Assembly (NCBI RefSeq): GCF_009769385.1
Contig: NZ_VKAB01000042.1
Location: 1-64,000, forward strand
Reading direction: 5' to 3'
DNA: 64,000 nucleotides
DNA from: Saccharothrix deserti
GTDB taxonomy: Bacteria; Actinomycetota; Actinomycetes; Mycobacteriales; Pseudonocardiaceae
How positions within the stretch are numbered: position 1 is the stretch's first letter; each line of letters opens with the position of its first letter. The notes under the pieces were generated by a model. That model did not search any database and was not told the DNA's origin. It was given only the letters and a program-made list of their open reading frames with translations. Below are positions 20,153 to 28,606 of the stretch, one piece after another. A program made the translations under genes and the position numbers.

Positions 20153-21229
20153 GTGAAGGCACTCGTGCTCTCGGGCGGGGCGGGCACCCGCCTGCGGCCG
20201 TTCAGCCACTCCACACCCAAGCAGCTGATCCCCGTCGCGAACCGCCCGGTGCTCGAACACGTCCTGGACAACATCCGCGCCCTCGGCATCGAGGACATCG
20301 GGATCGTCGTCGGCGACCGGGCGGACGTCATCGCCGACGCGATCGGTGACGGCGCGCGGTTCAACGCGCGGATCACCTACCTACGCCAGGACCGCCCACT
20401 GGGCCTGGCGCACTGCGTGCGGATCGCGCGCGGTTTCCTCGGCGACGACGACTTCGTGATGTACCTGGGCGACAACCTGCTGCCCGACGGCGTGGTCGAC
20501 ATCGCGGACGCGTTCCGCGCGTCCCGGCCGGCCGCGCACGTGGTCGTCCACAAGGTGCCCGACCCGCGGGCGTTCGGGGTCGCCGAACTCGACGCGCACG
20601 GCCGGATCCTGCAGCTGGTGGAGAAGCCTCAGGAGCCGCGCAGCGACCTCGCCCTGATCGGCGTGTACTTCTTCACCCGCGCCGTCCACGAGGCGGTCGC
20701 GGCGATCGCGCCGAGCGCGCGCGGCGAGCTGGAGATCACCGATGCCATCCAGTGGCTGCTGGCCAACGGTCGGGCGGTGACCGCGAGCGAGTACGACGGG
20801 TACTGGCGCGACACCGGCCGCATCGAGGACGTGCTGGCGTGCAACGCGCACCTCCTCGGCGGGTTGCGCTCGCACGTCGCGGGTGAGGTGGACGCGGCGA
20901 GCCGGGTCGGGGCCGGTGTCGTGATCGGGTCGGGCGCGCGGGTGGTCCGGTCGCGCATCGAGGGTCCCGCGATCATCGGCCCGGACACGCTGGTCGAGGA
21001 CAGCCACGTCGGCCCGAACACCGCCGTCGGCCGCGGCTGCGTCCTGCGGGCCAGCCGGATCGCGGACTCCATCGTCCTGGACGGCGCCGCGATCGACGCC
21101 GTGCCGGGCCTGTCGCACTCGCTGATCGGCAAGTCGGCCACGGTGACCGCCCGGTCCGCGCGGCCCGAGCCGGACACCGGGCTCCGCCTGGTGCTCGGCG
21201 ACCACTCCAGCGTCGAGATCGCCGCGTGA
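20153..21229 (+). CDS. Glucose-1-phosphate thymidylyltransferase (long, StrD-like form)
   Basis: The 358-residue protein starts at a GTG 16 bases after the glycosyltransferase stop. The nucleotidyltransferase signature is MKALVLSGGAGTRLRPFSHS followed by TPKQLIPVANRPV. Further sugar-site motifs are YLGDNLL, EKPQEPRSDLALIGVYFF and GYWRDTGRIEDVLACN. The C-terminal third carries left-handed beta-helix-like repeats (VIGSGARVVRSRI, IIGPDTLVED), as in the long StrD-type enzymes rather than short RmlA. It makes TDP-glucose, the first step of deoxysugar supply. Its stop overlaps a GTG leading into the dehydratase frame. Confidence 0.93.
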   Translation: MKALVLSGGAGTRLRPFSHSTPKQLIPVANRPVLEHVLDNIRALGIEDIGIVVGDRADVIADAIGDGARFNARITYLRQDRPLGLAHCVRIARGFLGDDDFVMYLGDNLLPDGVVDIADAFRASRPAAHVVVHKVPDPRAFGVAELDAHGRILQLVEKPQEPRSDLALIGVYFFTRAVHEAVAAIAPSARGELEITDAIQWLLANGRAVTASEYDGYWRDTGRIEDVLACNAHLLGGLRSHVAGEVDAASRVGAGVVIGSGARVVRSRIEGPAIIGPDTLVEDSHVGPNTAVGRGCVLRASRIADSIVLDGAAIDAVPGLSHSLIGKSATVTARSARPEPDTGLRLVLGDHSSVEIAA

Positions 21230-21243
21230 AGGAAGGAACCGCC

Positions 21244-22548
21244 TTGAGCGATCACAAGCAGTCCGTCCTGGACCACGCCCGCAAGTACCACACCGATCGG
21301 GAGGGCGTGGCGGGGTTCACGCCCGGTGTCACGGAGATCTGGCCATCCGGCGCGGTGCTCGACGCCGACGACCGGGCGGCGCTGGTCGAGGCCGCGCTGG
21401 AGATGCGGATCGCGGCGGGCGTCAGCTCGCGGCGGTTCGAGTCGGCGTTCGCGCGGAAGCTGGGCCACCGCAAGGCGCACCTGACCAACTCCGGCTCGTC
21501 GGCGAACCTGTTGGCGCTGACGGCCTTCACCTCGCCGCTGCTGGAGGACCGCCGACTGGTGCCGGGCGACGAGGTGATCACGGTGGCGGCCGGCTTCCCC
21601 ACCACCGTGAACCCGATCCTGCAGAACGGCCTCAAGCCGGTGTTCGTGGACATCGAGCTGGGCACGTACAACACCACCGCGGAGCGGATCGAGCGGGCGA
21701 TCGGGCCTCGGACCAGAGCGATCATGATCGCGCACGCGCTGGGCAACCCGTTCCAGGCGACCGAGGTGGCGCAGCTGGCCGAAGAGCACGAGCTGTTCCT
21801 GATCGAGGACAACTGCGACGCCGTCGGCTCCACCTACGACGGGAAGCTGACCGGGACGTTCGGCGACCTGACGACCGTGAGCTTCTACCCGGCGCACCAC
21901 ATCACGATGGGCGAGGGCGGTTGCGTGCTGACGTCCAACCTGGCGCTGGCGCGGATCGTGGAGTCGCTGCGGGACTGGGGCCGGGACTGCTGGTGCGAGC
22001 CCGGCGAGACCAACAAGTGCCTCAAGCGGTTCGACTACCAGATGGGCACGCTGCCCGAGGGCTACGACCACAAGTACATCTTCTCCCACGTCGGCTACAA
22101 CCTGAAGGCCACCGACATCCAGGCGGCGCTCGGCCTGAGCCAGCTGTCCAAACTGGACGAGTTCGGCGCGGCGCGGCGGCGGAACTGGCGGCGGATGCGG
22201 GAGGGTCTCGACGGCGTGCCGCACCTGGTGCTGCCCGAGGCGACCCCGCGCAGCGACCCGAGCTGGTTCGGCTTCGTGATCACCATCGACCCGGCGGCCC
22301 CGTTCGGCCGCAAGGAGATGGTGGACTTCCTGGAGAACAGGCGGATCGGCACCCGGCTGCTGTTCGCGGGCAACCTCACCCGCCACCCGGCCTACGCCGG
22401 GCGCGACTACCGGGTATCCGGCGAGCTGACCAACAGCGACGTCGTCACCGAGCGGACGTTCTGGGTCGGCGTGTACCCCGCCATCACCGACGAGATGGTC
22501 GACTACGTGGTGGCCTCGATCCGGGAGTTCGTCGACGGCAACCGGTGA
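21244..22548 (+). CDS. NDP-4-keto-6-deoxyhexose 3-dehydratase (SpnQ/RfbH-like, PMP and [2Fe-2S])
   Basis: The protein has 434 residues from the TTG at 21244, which has GGAAGGA well placed upstream. A GTG at 21226 overlapping the previous stop would add six residues. It is an aspartate-aminotransferase-fold protein (NSGSSANLLALTAF, EDNCDAVGSTYDG). The usual PLP-binding Lys is replaced by His in FYPAHHITMGEGG, diagnostic for the PMP-using 3-dehydratases. CWCEPGETNKC supplies the iron-sulfur cysteines. It removes the 3-hydroxyl of TDP-4-keto-6-deoxyhexose, giving a 3-deoxysugar. The 4,6-dehydratase and later sugar genes are not in the window and should lie to the left of the PKS or elsewhere. 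Confidence 0.93.
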   Translation: MSDHKQSVLDHARKYHTDREGVAGFTPGVTEIWPSGAVLDADDRAALVEAALEMRIAAGVSSRRFESAFARKLGHRKAHLTNSGSSANLLALTAFTSPLLEDRRLVPGDEVITVAAGFPTTVNPILQNGLKPVFVDIELGTYNTTAERIERAIGPRTRAIMIAHALGNPFQATEVAQLAEEHELFLIEDNCDAVGSTYDGKLTGTFGDLTTVSFYPAHHITMGEGGCVLTSNLALARIVESLRDWGRDCWCEPGETNKCLKRFDYQMGTLPEGYDHKYIFSHVGYNLKATDIQAALGLSQLSKLDEFGAARRRNWRRMREGLDGVPHLVLPEATPRSDPSWFGFVITIDPAAPFGRKEMVDFLENRRIGTRLLFAGNLTRHPAYAGRDYRVSGELTNSDVVTERTFWVGVYPAITDEMVDYVVASIREFVDGNR

Positions 22549-22559
22549 CCGCCCGCGAT

Positions 22560-22593
22560 GCCCGCCCCCGGCCGGCGACGGCCGGGGGCGGGC
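22560..22593. terminator. GC-rich hairpin after the sugar operon
   Basis: A 14-bp perfect stem (22560-22573 with 22580-22593) around a six-base loop follows the dehydratase stop. It has no U-tract. It is one of two hairpins between convergent genes. Confidence 0.7.
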
Positions 22594-22623
22594 ACCGGCA
22601 TGTCCGGGTGGTGGTGCGGGAAC

Positions 22624-22661
22624 GGGCGCCGGGACCGGTCGTGTGACCGGTCCCGGCGCCC
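22624..22661. terminator. Bidirectional hairpin between convergent transcripts
   Basis: A 17-bp perfect stem (22624-22640 with 22645-22661) has a GTGT loop. It lies between the dehydratase (plus) and the SnoaL-like gene (minus) and can serve both strands. Confidence 0.75.
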
Positions 22662-22694
22662 GCGGTGGTCTCCGTCAGCCCCGGGTCGCGTGCG

Positions 22695-23105
22695 TCACCA
22701 GGGCAGCTCCTGGTCCAGCACCGGCCGGTCGACCGACATGTACCAGGTGCCGTCGGGGTCCCGCCGCAGCACGTCGGTGCAGCTGCCGGTCAGCCGCACG
22801 GGCTGCCCGTCCGGCCCGGTGATGTCGAGCGTGAAGTCGACGACGACCAGCGACACGTCACCGGCGCGGTGCGCGTAGCGGATCTTCGGGTCGATCTTGG
22901 GCCCGGAGGCCAGGATCTGCGCGGCGGCCTCGCGGCGCGCGTCGCCGCTCAGCGGCACGCCCGACAGGTTCGAGATGGAGTCCTCCCGGTAGAGGCCGTC
23001 GAAGACCTCCACCCGCCCCGAGTTGAACGCGGCCTTGAACACCGCGTTCTGGATCTCGGGGTCGTCGGTCAGCTCGAGGTTGTCCAGGTTCACACTGGCG
23101 GTCAT
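22695..23105 (-). CDS. SnoaL-like / NTF2-fold protein, third of the cluster
   Basis: The protein has 136 residues from the ATG at 23105, which has GGAG ten bases upstream. It has the same plan as the protein at 12410-12832: AFNSGRVEVFDGLYREDSIS, SGDARREAAAQILASGPKID, AGDVSLVVVDFTLDI, and a terminal WYMSVDRPVLDQELPW. The shared NSG and VVxDxT patterns suggest the two are paralogues. It lies 19 bases after the flavin reductase and is probably co-transcribed with it. A cyclase or isomerase role in tailoring is inferred only. Confidence 0.78.
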   Translation of the reverse strand: MTASVNLDNLELTDDPEIQNAVFKAAFNSGRVEVFDGLYREDSISNLSGVPLSGDARREAAAQILASGPKIDPKIRYAHRAGDVSLVVVDFTLDITGPDGQPVRLTGSCTDVLRRDPDGTWYMSVDRPVLDQELPW

Positions 23106-23124
23106 CGGTAAACTCCGTTCCGGT

Positions 23125-23643
23125 TCACGTTGAAACCCGTCGGTATCCGCCGTCGAAGTACAGCAACGGCTCTCGGTCCGGACCGCACGTGGATTGCAGC
23201 ACCGCACCGATGAAAATGGTGTGGTCGCCGGCGACGTGCGATTCCACCAAAGCGCATTCCAGCCACGCGACCGCGCCCGTGAGCAACGGCGCGCCGGTGT
23301 GCGGCCCCGGTGCCCAGCCGATCCCCTCGAACTGCGCGAGGCCGTCCGGGCGGGCCTTGTCCGCGAAGTGGCTCGCCACCGCCTGCTGCCCCGCCGCCGC
23401 GATCGACACCGCGAAGTGCCCGGCCTCCACGACCGCGTCGTGCATGACGGCGCTGTGGGCGACGCAGCACAGCACCAGAGGCGGGTCGAGCGACACCGAG
23501 GAGAAGGCGTTGGCGGTCATGCCGTGCACGCGCTTGCCGGCCACCGTGAGCACCGTGACGCCACTGGCGAACCTCGCCATGGCCGTTCGCAGCGGCACGT
23601 CCTCGCGGACCGCCAGCGCGCCGATCCCGTCATCATCAGACAC
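23125..23643 (-). CDS. Flavin reductase (HpaC-like), partner of the two-component hydroxylase
   Basis: The 172-residue protein starts at a GTG with AGGGG upstream. It shows the flavin-reductase-like split-barrel pattern: RFASGVTVLTVAG, HGMTANAFSSVSLDPPLVLC, FAVSIAAAGQQAVASHF, and a C-terminal GDHTIFIGAVLQ followed by PLLYFDGGYRR. It supplies reduced flavin to an oxygenase. The only matching oxygenase in the cluster is the acyl-CoA-dehydrogenase-like hydroxylase at 15907. It heads a two-gene operon, divergent from the aminotransferase across a region with GGTAA-type boxes. Confidence 0.9.
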   Translation of the reverse strand: MSDDDGIGALAVREDVPLRTAMARFASGVTVLTVAGKRVHGMTANAFSSVSLDPPLVLCCVAHSAVMHDAVVEAGHFAVSIAAAGQQAVASHFADKARPDGLAQFEGIGWAPGPHTGAPLLTGAVAWLECALVESHVAGDHTIFIGAVLQSTCGPDREPLLYFDGGYRRVST

Positions 23644-23706
23644 GTCGATCCCCTGAAGCGCTCCTCAAAACGGAACCCCAACGGTATCGACGCGGATCCA
23701 CCGGCA

Positions 23707-23739
23707 GGTAATCAACCGGTCGATTACCACCCCATTACC
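23707..23739. promoter_or_regulatory. GGTAAT repeat cluster in the divergent reductase/aminotransferase promoter
   Basis: GGTAATC (23707-23713) is inverted against CGATTACC (23721-23728), and a further CATTACC (23733-23739) follows. Read on the minus strand, the last two are direct repeats exactly 11 bases apart, one helical turn. This matches the half-sites at 15684-15726. It is a likely site for the cluster's BTAD regulator. Confidence 0.5.
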
Positions 23740-23825
23740 GCGCGCACCCGTGACCGGAACGCGCCGCCACTAGGCTGGCGCGAAAAGTACCCGACAGTCG
23801 CCGAAACGCGAAATGGGTGTTGCAA

Positions 23826-25352
23826 ATGAATTCGTCCGTCGACCGCCGACTCGCCGAACCGCACATGCGCGACTGGCTGTCCACCGTGGGATTGGACGTG
23901 GAGTACGTCCGCGCGGCCGGGACCACCCTCTACCGGCTCGACGAGCAGGGCCGCGAGGTCCCCGTGCTCGACCTCACCGGCGGGTACGGCTCGCTGCTGC
24001 TCGGCCACCACCACCCCGAGCTGGTCGAGCACGCCAAGCGGGTGCTCGACGCCGGGACGCCGGTGCTGGCGCAGCTGTCCCGGCACCCGCTCGCCGACCG
24101 GGTGGCCGAGAGGCTGAACGCCATCCTGCACCGCGAGTTCGACACCCACGAGCCTTACCAGGTGGTGTTCGCCAACACCGGCGCGGAGGCGATCGAGGCC
24201 GCGATCAAGCACGCCGAGCTGGACCGCGTGCTGCGCCTGGGCGCCGTCACCGCCGAGATCGCGGCCAACGTCGAACGCGCACGGGCGGCCCTGGCCGACG
24301 GCGCGGTGCCGGACGGCGACGTCGACCTGGACGACGTGGCCCGCCACAACGCCGAGCAGCTGGCCCGGCCGCCGCTGTTCCTCGCCCTGGAGGGCGGCTT
24401 CCACGGCAAGCTGATGGGCAGCGTCCAGCTCACCCACAACCCGCAGTTCCGCGAGCCGTTCGCGGCCCTGGGCGCGCAGGCCCGGTTCGTCCCCGCCGGG
24501 CGGCCGGAGGAGCTGAAGCGGGTCGTGGACGAGGAGTCGCTGACGCTGCGGGACGTCGTGGTGGACGGCGCCGCGGTCCGCGTCGTGGACCGCCCCGCGC
24601 CCGCGTTCTGCGCGTTCGTCCTGGAGCCGATCCAGGGCGAGGGCGGCATCACCTCGCTCACCCGCGAGTTCGCCGACGAGGTGCGGCGGGTGTGCGCGGA
24701 GGTCGACTGCCCGGTGATCGTGGACGAGGTGCAGAGCGGCACGGGCCGGTCCGGGGCGTTCTTCGCCGCCTCGCACATCGGCCTGCTCGGCGACTACGTC
24801 GCGCTCGGCAAGAGCCTGGGCGGCGGCCTGGCCAAGACCTCGGCGGTGCTGGTCCGGCAGTCGCGGTACCGGCCGGAGTTCGAGTTCGTGCACAGCTCGA
24901 CGTTCGCCAAGGACGGCTTCTCCAGCGCGATCGCGCTCAAAGTGCTGGACCTGCTCGAGGCCGACGGCGGTCGCGCGTACCGCACCGTCGCCGAGCGCGG
25001 CGAGCGCCTGCTGTCGGCGCTGCGGGCGATCCGCGCGGACTTCCCGGACGTCGTCAAGGACGTGCGCGGGCGCGGCCTGATGGCCGGCCTGGAGTTCCAC
25101 GACCAGTCGGGTTCCGCGTCCGAGGCCATCGGCGCGAGCGCGCGTGCGGGCTTCCTGGGGTACGCGATCTCAGGCCACCTGCTGCGCGAGCACCGCATCC
25201 GCACGTTCCCCACCGCCAGCGCCGTGAACACGCTCCGCTTCCAGCCGTCGCTGCAACTCACCGACGCCGAGGTCGACCGGCTCGACGTGGCCCTGCGCAC
25301 CGTGTGCGACCTGCTCTCCAGGGCTGACGGGCAGGCCCTGCTGGGCGGCTGA
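23826..25352 (+). CDS. Class III PLP-dependent aminotransferase
   Basis: The protein has 508 residues from the ATG at 23826. A GTG nine bases earlier is possible, and neither has a clear ribosome site. Fold type I class III motifs are present: VFANTGAEAIEAAIKHAE for phosphate binding, VLEPIQGEGGI, VIVDEVQSGTGRSG with the pyridine-contacting Asp, and LGKSLGGGLAKTS with the PLP Lys. About 50 extra residues between the phosphate motif and GGFHGKLMGS make it longer than ornithine or GABA aminotransferases. In polyketide-alkaloid pathways such enzymes aminate the aldehyde released from the PKS. The imine reductase at 14755 would then act on the cyclised product. Confidence 0.9.
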   Translation: MNSSVDRRLAEPHMRDWLSTVGLDVEYVRAAGTTLYRLDEQGREVPVLDLTGGYGSLLLGHHHPELVEHAKRVLDAGTPVLAQLSRHPLADRVAERLNAILHREFDTHEPYQVVFANTGAEAIEAAIKHAELDRVLRLGAVTAEIAANVERARAALADGAVPDGDVDLDDVARHNAEQLARPPLFLALEGGFHGKLMGSVQLTHNPQFREPFAALGAQARFVPAGRPEELKRVVDEESLTLRDVVVDGAAVRVVDRPAPAFCAFVLEPIQGEGGITSLTREFADEVRRVCAEVDCPVIVDEVQSGTGRSGAFFAASHIGLLGDYVALGKSLGGGLAKTSAVLVRQSRYRPEFEFVHSSTFAKDGFSSAIALKVLDLLEADGGRAYRTVAERGERLLSALRAIRADFPDVVKDVRGRGLMAGLEFHDQSGSASEAIGASARAGFLGYAISGHLLREHRIRTFPTASAVNTLRFQPSLQLTDAEVDRLDVALRTVCDLLSRADGQALLGG

Positions 25353-25484
25353 CCGGTTCAGACCACTGTCGGCGAATCCGGACGTATCAGTCACAAGGCA
25401 TCACTCCGCTGCTACTCTCTGTTCAAGTAGCCGGTGGTGTCAGCCGCCCTCGATCGAACGACACGTGGATAAGGCGGTGTGAGC

Positions 25485-25808
25485 ATGAGCCCGCGGGCGA
25501 GACCTCATTTCTGCAGTCTGGACGCCGCGATGGACGTCCTGAGCGGGAAGTGGAAGATCCTCATCCTGTGGGAGCTGCGCGAGCAACCGCGCAGGTTCGG
25601 CGAACTCCGCCGCCTTGTTCCCGGTATCAGCGAGAAGGTCCTCGTCCAGCAGTTGCGGGAGCTCGAGGCCGACGGCGTGGTCAGCCGCGAGTCGCACGAC
25701 GGCGCCCAGCCTCGCGTGGAGTACTCGCTCACGCAGGCCGGCCTCGAGCTCACCAAGGCGCTGCAACCGCTCACGGACTGGAGCCTGCGCTACCTCGTCC
25801 GCGTCTGA
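25485..25808 (+). CDS. HxlR-family winged-helix regulator
   Basis: The protein has 107 residues from the ATG at 25485, with AAGGCGG upstream; a GTG six bases earlier is possible. The HxlR pattern is complete: CSLDAAMDVLSGKWKILIL, FGELRRLVPGISEKVLVQQL, LEADGVVSRESH and VEYSLTQAGLEL. These regulators often sense redox or electrophiles through a Cys near the N-terminus, and a Cys is present at residue 10. The 130 bases upstream hold no gene. Its target is unknown; the neighbouring aminotransferase is the simplest guess. Confidence 0.88.
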   Translation: MSPRARPHFCSLDAAMDVLSGKWKILILWELREQPRRFGELRRLVPGISEKVLVQQLRELEADGVVSRESHDGAQPRVEYSLTQAGLELTKALQPLTDWSLRYLVRV

Positions 25809-25812
25809 TCGG

Positions 25813-27990
25813 TCACCGGCCGACGGCGTCGGCCACTCGGCCACCCTGTTGTCGGCGCGTCGACAGGACGTCCAGCAGCGGCCCCCAGCTCTGCACCGTG
25901 TTCCACGAGTTGGTCCCGGCCCGGTGCCAGCGGATCCACCTGATCACGTTCTCGCCCGCCACCAGCCCGTCGATCAGCCGGTCCACCCCGGCGTCGGTCA
26001 GCGGCTCCAGGGTCAGCGTGCTGTTGTGCCGCTTGCCCAGGCCCCACCCGGGGCGGCGGCGCAGCAGGTCCGGCCGGGCGCTGCCCACCACCAGCAGCGG
26101 CGTGTCGGCGTGGTCGGCCAGACCGTCCACGAAGTCCAGCAGGGCGTCGTCGGCGCGGTGCAGGTCGTCGATCACCAGCACCACCGGCTGGTCGAGCGCC
26201 GCGTGCGCCAGGACCCGGTGCCAGGACACGCTCGTGCCGTCCCCTCCGACCACGTTGATCCGACCGTCCGGGACGGACGGCGCCGCGCCCTCGGCCGCAC
26301 GGATGGCCCGAGCCAGTTCATCCTGCACGACCTGCGTGGCGTCCTTGCCGGACGCGGCGATGCGGCCGAGGCACAGGTGCACCAGGTGCGCGCGGTCGCC
26401 GTGCAACCGGCCGAACTCCGCCAGCAGCCGCGTCTTGCCGGTGCCCGCCTCACCGAGGACGGTGACCAGGTGCGCGGTGGACCAGTGCCCCGCGCGGTCC
26501 AGCAGGGACCGCAGTACCTCCAGGTCGAACTCCCGCTCGACGGTCGGCACGTGGTTCTGCCCGATGGCGTCGAGCCGGATGCCCTGCACCGCCCAGTAAG
26601 CGCGGTCGGCGGTGCGCTCGTAGCCGATCGTCGCCCCGGCGGCCGCCCGGGTGTCCTCGCACACGCGGATCTCCCCCGGCTCGGCCAACGACAGCAGCGC
26701 GTGCCCCCGGTCGAGCAGCGCGCCCCGGATGGCGGAGCCCGCGCGCGCCCCGTCCCGGGAGCGCAGCAGCGCCTCGCCGGTGACCACGGCGGCGCTGACG
26801 ACCAGCCCGCAGGACGGGTCATCGGCCGCGCACGCCTCGAGGTCGTCGCGGATGGCCAGGGCGGCGAGCACGGCGCGCTCGGCGTCGTCGTCCACGGCGC
26901 CGCAGTCGTGGAACAACGCCACCGACACGGACCCGACGATGGCGGAGAGCGTGCCGCCGAAGTGCTCGACGGTGTCGCGGACGTGCTGCGACACGTCCTC
27001 CAGCAGCTGGTCGACGGCGTGCGGGTCGCGGGACGGCAGCGGCCCGGCCTGGGCGCGCACCAGCACGACGCTGACCACGCCGCGCTCGGGCTTGGCCTCC
27101 CGCGGCCTGGGCACCAGCGGCGGCTCGGGCGCGGCGGCGACCTCGGGCACGACCTCGGACACGGGCGCGACCTCGGCGGCGGGCACCTCCACCACGACCC
27201 GAGGTCTCGCCCCGGTGCTCGGGACCTGGTACAGCGCCGGGTCGTGAGCGAGGATCGCCTGCTGGAGCTTCTGCAGTTCACGGCCCGGTTCCAGGCCCAG
27301 CTCCTCGATCATCTTGGCTCGGGCGCGGCTGTAGACACCGAGCGCGTCGACCTGCCTGCCCGCCCGGTACAGCGCGAGCATGAGCTGGCCGAACGAACGC
27401 TCCCGCACGGCCGCGCTCTCGATCATCACCTCCAGCTCGCCCACGATCGCCAGGTGGCGACCGCAGCGCAACTCGGCCTCGAAGTAGTCCTCCATCGCGT
27501 CCCACAGCGTGTTCTGCACGGCACCCATCTCCGGCCAGGTCACGCCCGCCTCGGCGAGGTCCGCCAGCACCCGGCCGCGCCACAGGCCCGTGGCCTCGCG
27601 CAACAGCCGGCTCGCTGCCTCGGCGTCGCCCGCGTCGAGCCGCTGCCGACCCACCTCCACCTGCTGCTGGAAGCGGTGCAGGTCGACCGTGGTGGGGTCG
27701 AGCGCGAGCTGGTAGCCCGGCGCCTGCGTGAGGAGCCGCGCGCCCTGCTCGCGCTGGTTGGCGGGCGACAGCACCCGGCGTAAGCCCCACACCGCGTTCT
27801 GCAGGATCTTGCGGGCCGAGGTGGGCGCGCCGTCGACGGACCACAGCGCGGTCAGCAGCTGGCTGGTCGGCACCACGCGGTTCGCGTGCAGCAGCAGGTA
27901 GGCGAGCGTGGCCCGCTGCTTCGTCCCGCCCAGGGACAGCAGTTCGTATCCGTCGGAAACCTCGAGCGGCCCCAAGACACGGAAGTGCAC
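25813..27990 (-). CDS. BTAD/SARP-type regulator with degenerate nucleotide-cyclase-like and AAA ATPase domains
   Basis: The 725-residue protein starts at a GTG directly behind GGGGGA. Residues 1-95 form the winged helix (VHFRVLGPLEVSDGYELLSL). Residues 95-240 form the BTAD domain (TTVDLHRFQQQVEVGRQRL, ALYRAGRQVDALGVYSRAR). A class III cyclase-like segment follows at about 290-450 (HFGGTLSAIVGSVSVALFHD, ERAVLAALAIRDDLEA) but lacks clear metal-binding Asp pairs. Then come Walker A (GEAGTGKTRLLAEFG, near residue 515) and Walker B (VVLVIDDLHRAD, near 605). The protein ends soon after the ATPase core, without TPR repeats. SARP-like regulators activate antibiotic clusters through direct repeats. 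The GGTAA boxes in this cluster are candidate sites. Confidence 0.9.
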   Translation of the reverse strand: MHFRVLGPLEVSDGYELLSLGGTKQRATLAYLLLHANRVVPTSQLLTALWSVDGAPTSARKILQNAVWGLRRVLSPANQREQGARLLTQAPGYQLALDPTTVDLHRFQQQVEVGRQRLDAGDAEAASRLLREATGLWRGRVLADLAEAGVTWPEMGAVQNTLWDAMEDYFEAELRCGRHLAIVGELEVMIESAAVRERSFGQLMLALYRAGRQVDALGVYSRARAKMIEELGLEPGRELQKLQQAILAHDPALYQVPSTGARPRVVVEVPAAEVAPVSEVVPEVAAAPEPPLVPRPREAKPERGVVSVVLVRAQAGPLPSRDPHAVDQLLEDVSQHVRDTVEHFGGTLSAIVGSVSVALFHDCGAVDDDAERAVLAALAIRDDLEACAADDPSCGLVVSAAVVTGEALLRSRDGARAGSAIRGALLDRGHALLSLAEPGEIRVCEDTRAAAGATIGYERTADRAYWAVQGIRLDAIGQNHVPTVEREFDLEVLRSLLDRAGHWSTAHLVTVLGEAGTGKTRLLAEFGRLHGDRAHLVHLCLGRIAASGKDATQVVQDELARAIRAAEGAAPSVPDGRINVVGGDGTSVSWHRVLAHAALDQPVVLVIDDLHRADDALLDFVDGLADHADTPLLVVGSARPDLLRRRPGWGLGKRHNSTLTLEPLTDAGVDRLIDGLVAGENVIRWIRWHRAGTNSWNTVQSWGPLLDVLSTRRQQGGRVADAVGR

Positions 27991-28162
27991 AATTCCCCCA
28001 AATTGTGTTGTCAAATCGCCCGGCAGACGTCGCGAAATTGATTCACGAGATCGTCGACCACGGGCACGGCAGGAGGGCCTGACCAGTGAGCCCCCAGATC
28101 GGCCGGCAGATCGGCCGCATTGCCGCACCCTGAAACCGACCATAGCGGACACCCAACCGCAG

Positions 28163-28188
28163 GGTAAGTACTGACCTGGAGGTAAGCG
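28163..28188. promoter_or_regulatory. GGTAAG direct repeat upstream of the BTAD regulator, in a 616-base gene-free stretch
   Basis: GGTAAGTA (28163-28170) and GGTAAGCG (28181-28188) stand 18 bases apart. They lie about 175 bases before the regulator start, inside the gene-free stretch 27991-28606. The half-site matches those in front of the biosynthetic genes, so autoregulation is possible. The rest of the stretch holds only the CRISPR-like remnant at 28432. Confidence 0.4.
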
Positions 28189-28431
28189 ATCAGGTCAACT
28201 TCCGACGAAACCGCAACCTTAGAACTAGACCATTCGAGTGACACTCGGAGCGAATTGCGGGCAAGGCGCTCGCGACGCGTGGATGCGCCATTATCCGGCT
28301 ACCAGGAGGTAACTGCCACAAATGTGATGAGGAACAATCGCCAGTCCGAAGGGGGAGAATCTGTTCGCCCCGGAGTTCATATCGACGCGACCCCGAGCCC
28401 GCGCGTCTCGCAGGAAGTCGCCGACCACCCG

Positions 28432-28520
28432 CCTTCCCCGCGCGAGCGGGTGGTCCGCCGGCGGGCCGATCCGGACTGGGGTTTGTGCTCATTTTCCTCA
28501 CCCGAGCGCGGGTCGCTCTC
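28432..28520. CRISPR. Decayed CRISPR-like mini-array (type I-E style repeat), two degenerate units
   Basis: The segment at 28432-28456 reads CTTCCCCGCGCGAGCGGG followed by TGGTCC. It is the type I-E repeat form seen intact at 39136-39163, but lacks two G residues. A second, more degenerate unit (TTCCTC, then CCGAGCG, then CGGGT) begins 60 bases further on, near 28494. That matches the period of a 28-base repeat plus a 32-33-base spacer. No cas gene is in the window. Chance resemblance of the second unit cannot be excluded. Confidence 0.4.
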
Positions 28521-28606
28521 CACCTCGCTGGGATGTGCCGACGGTGACCACGCCGAGAGGAGGCTGGTGACGCGCTGATCGGCGTGATCCGGGTTAGGTT
28601 GCCCGC

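Noticed and set aside
28255..28578. A 107-codon plus-strand frame upstream of the PolDom gene
   Set aside because: It has no recognisable motif, an irregular composition, and runs through the CRISPR-like remnant and the upstream region of the PolDom gene.
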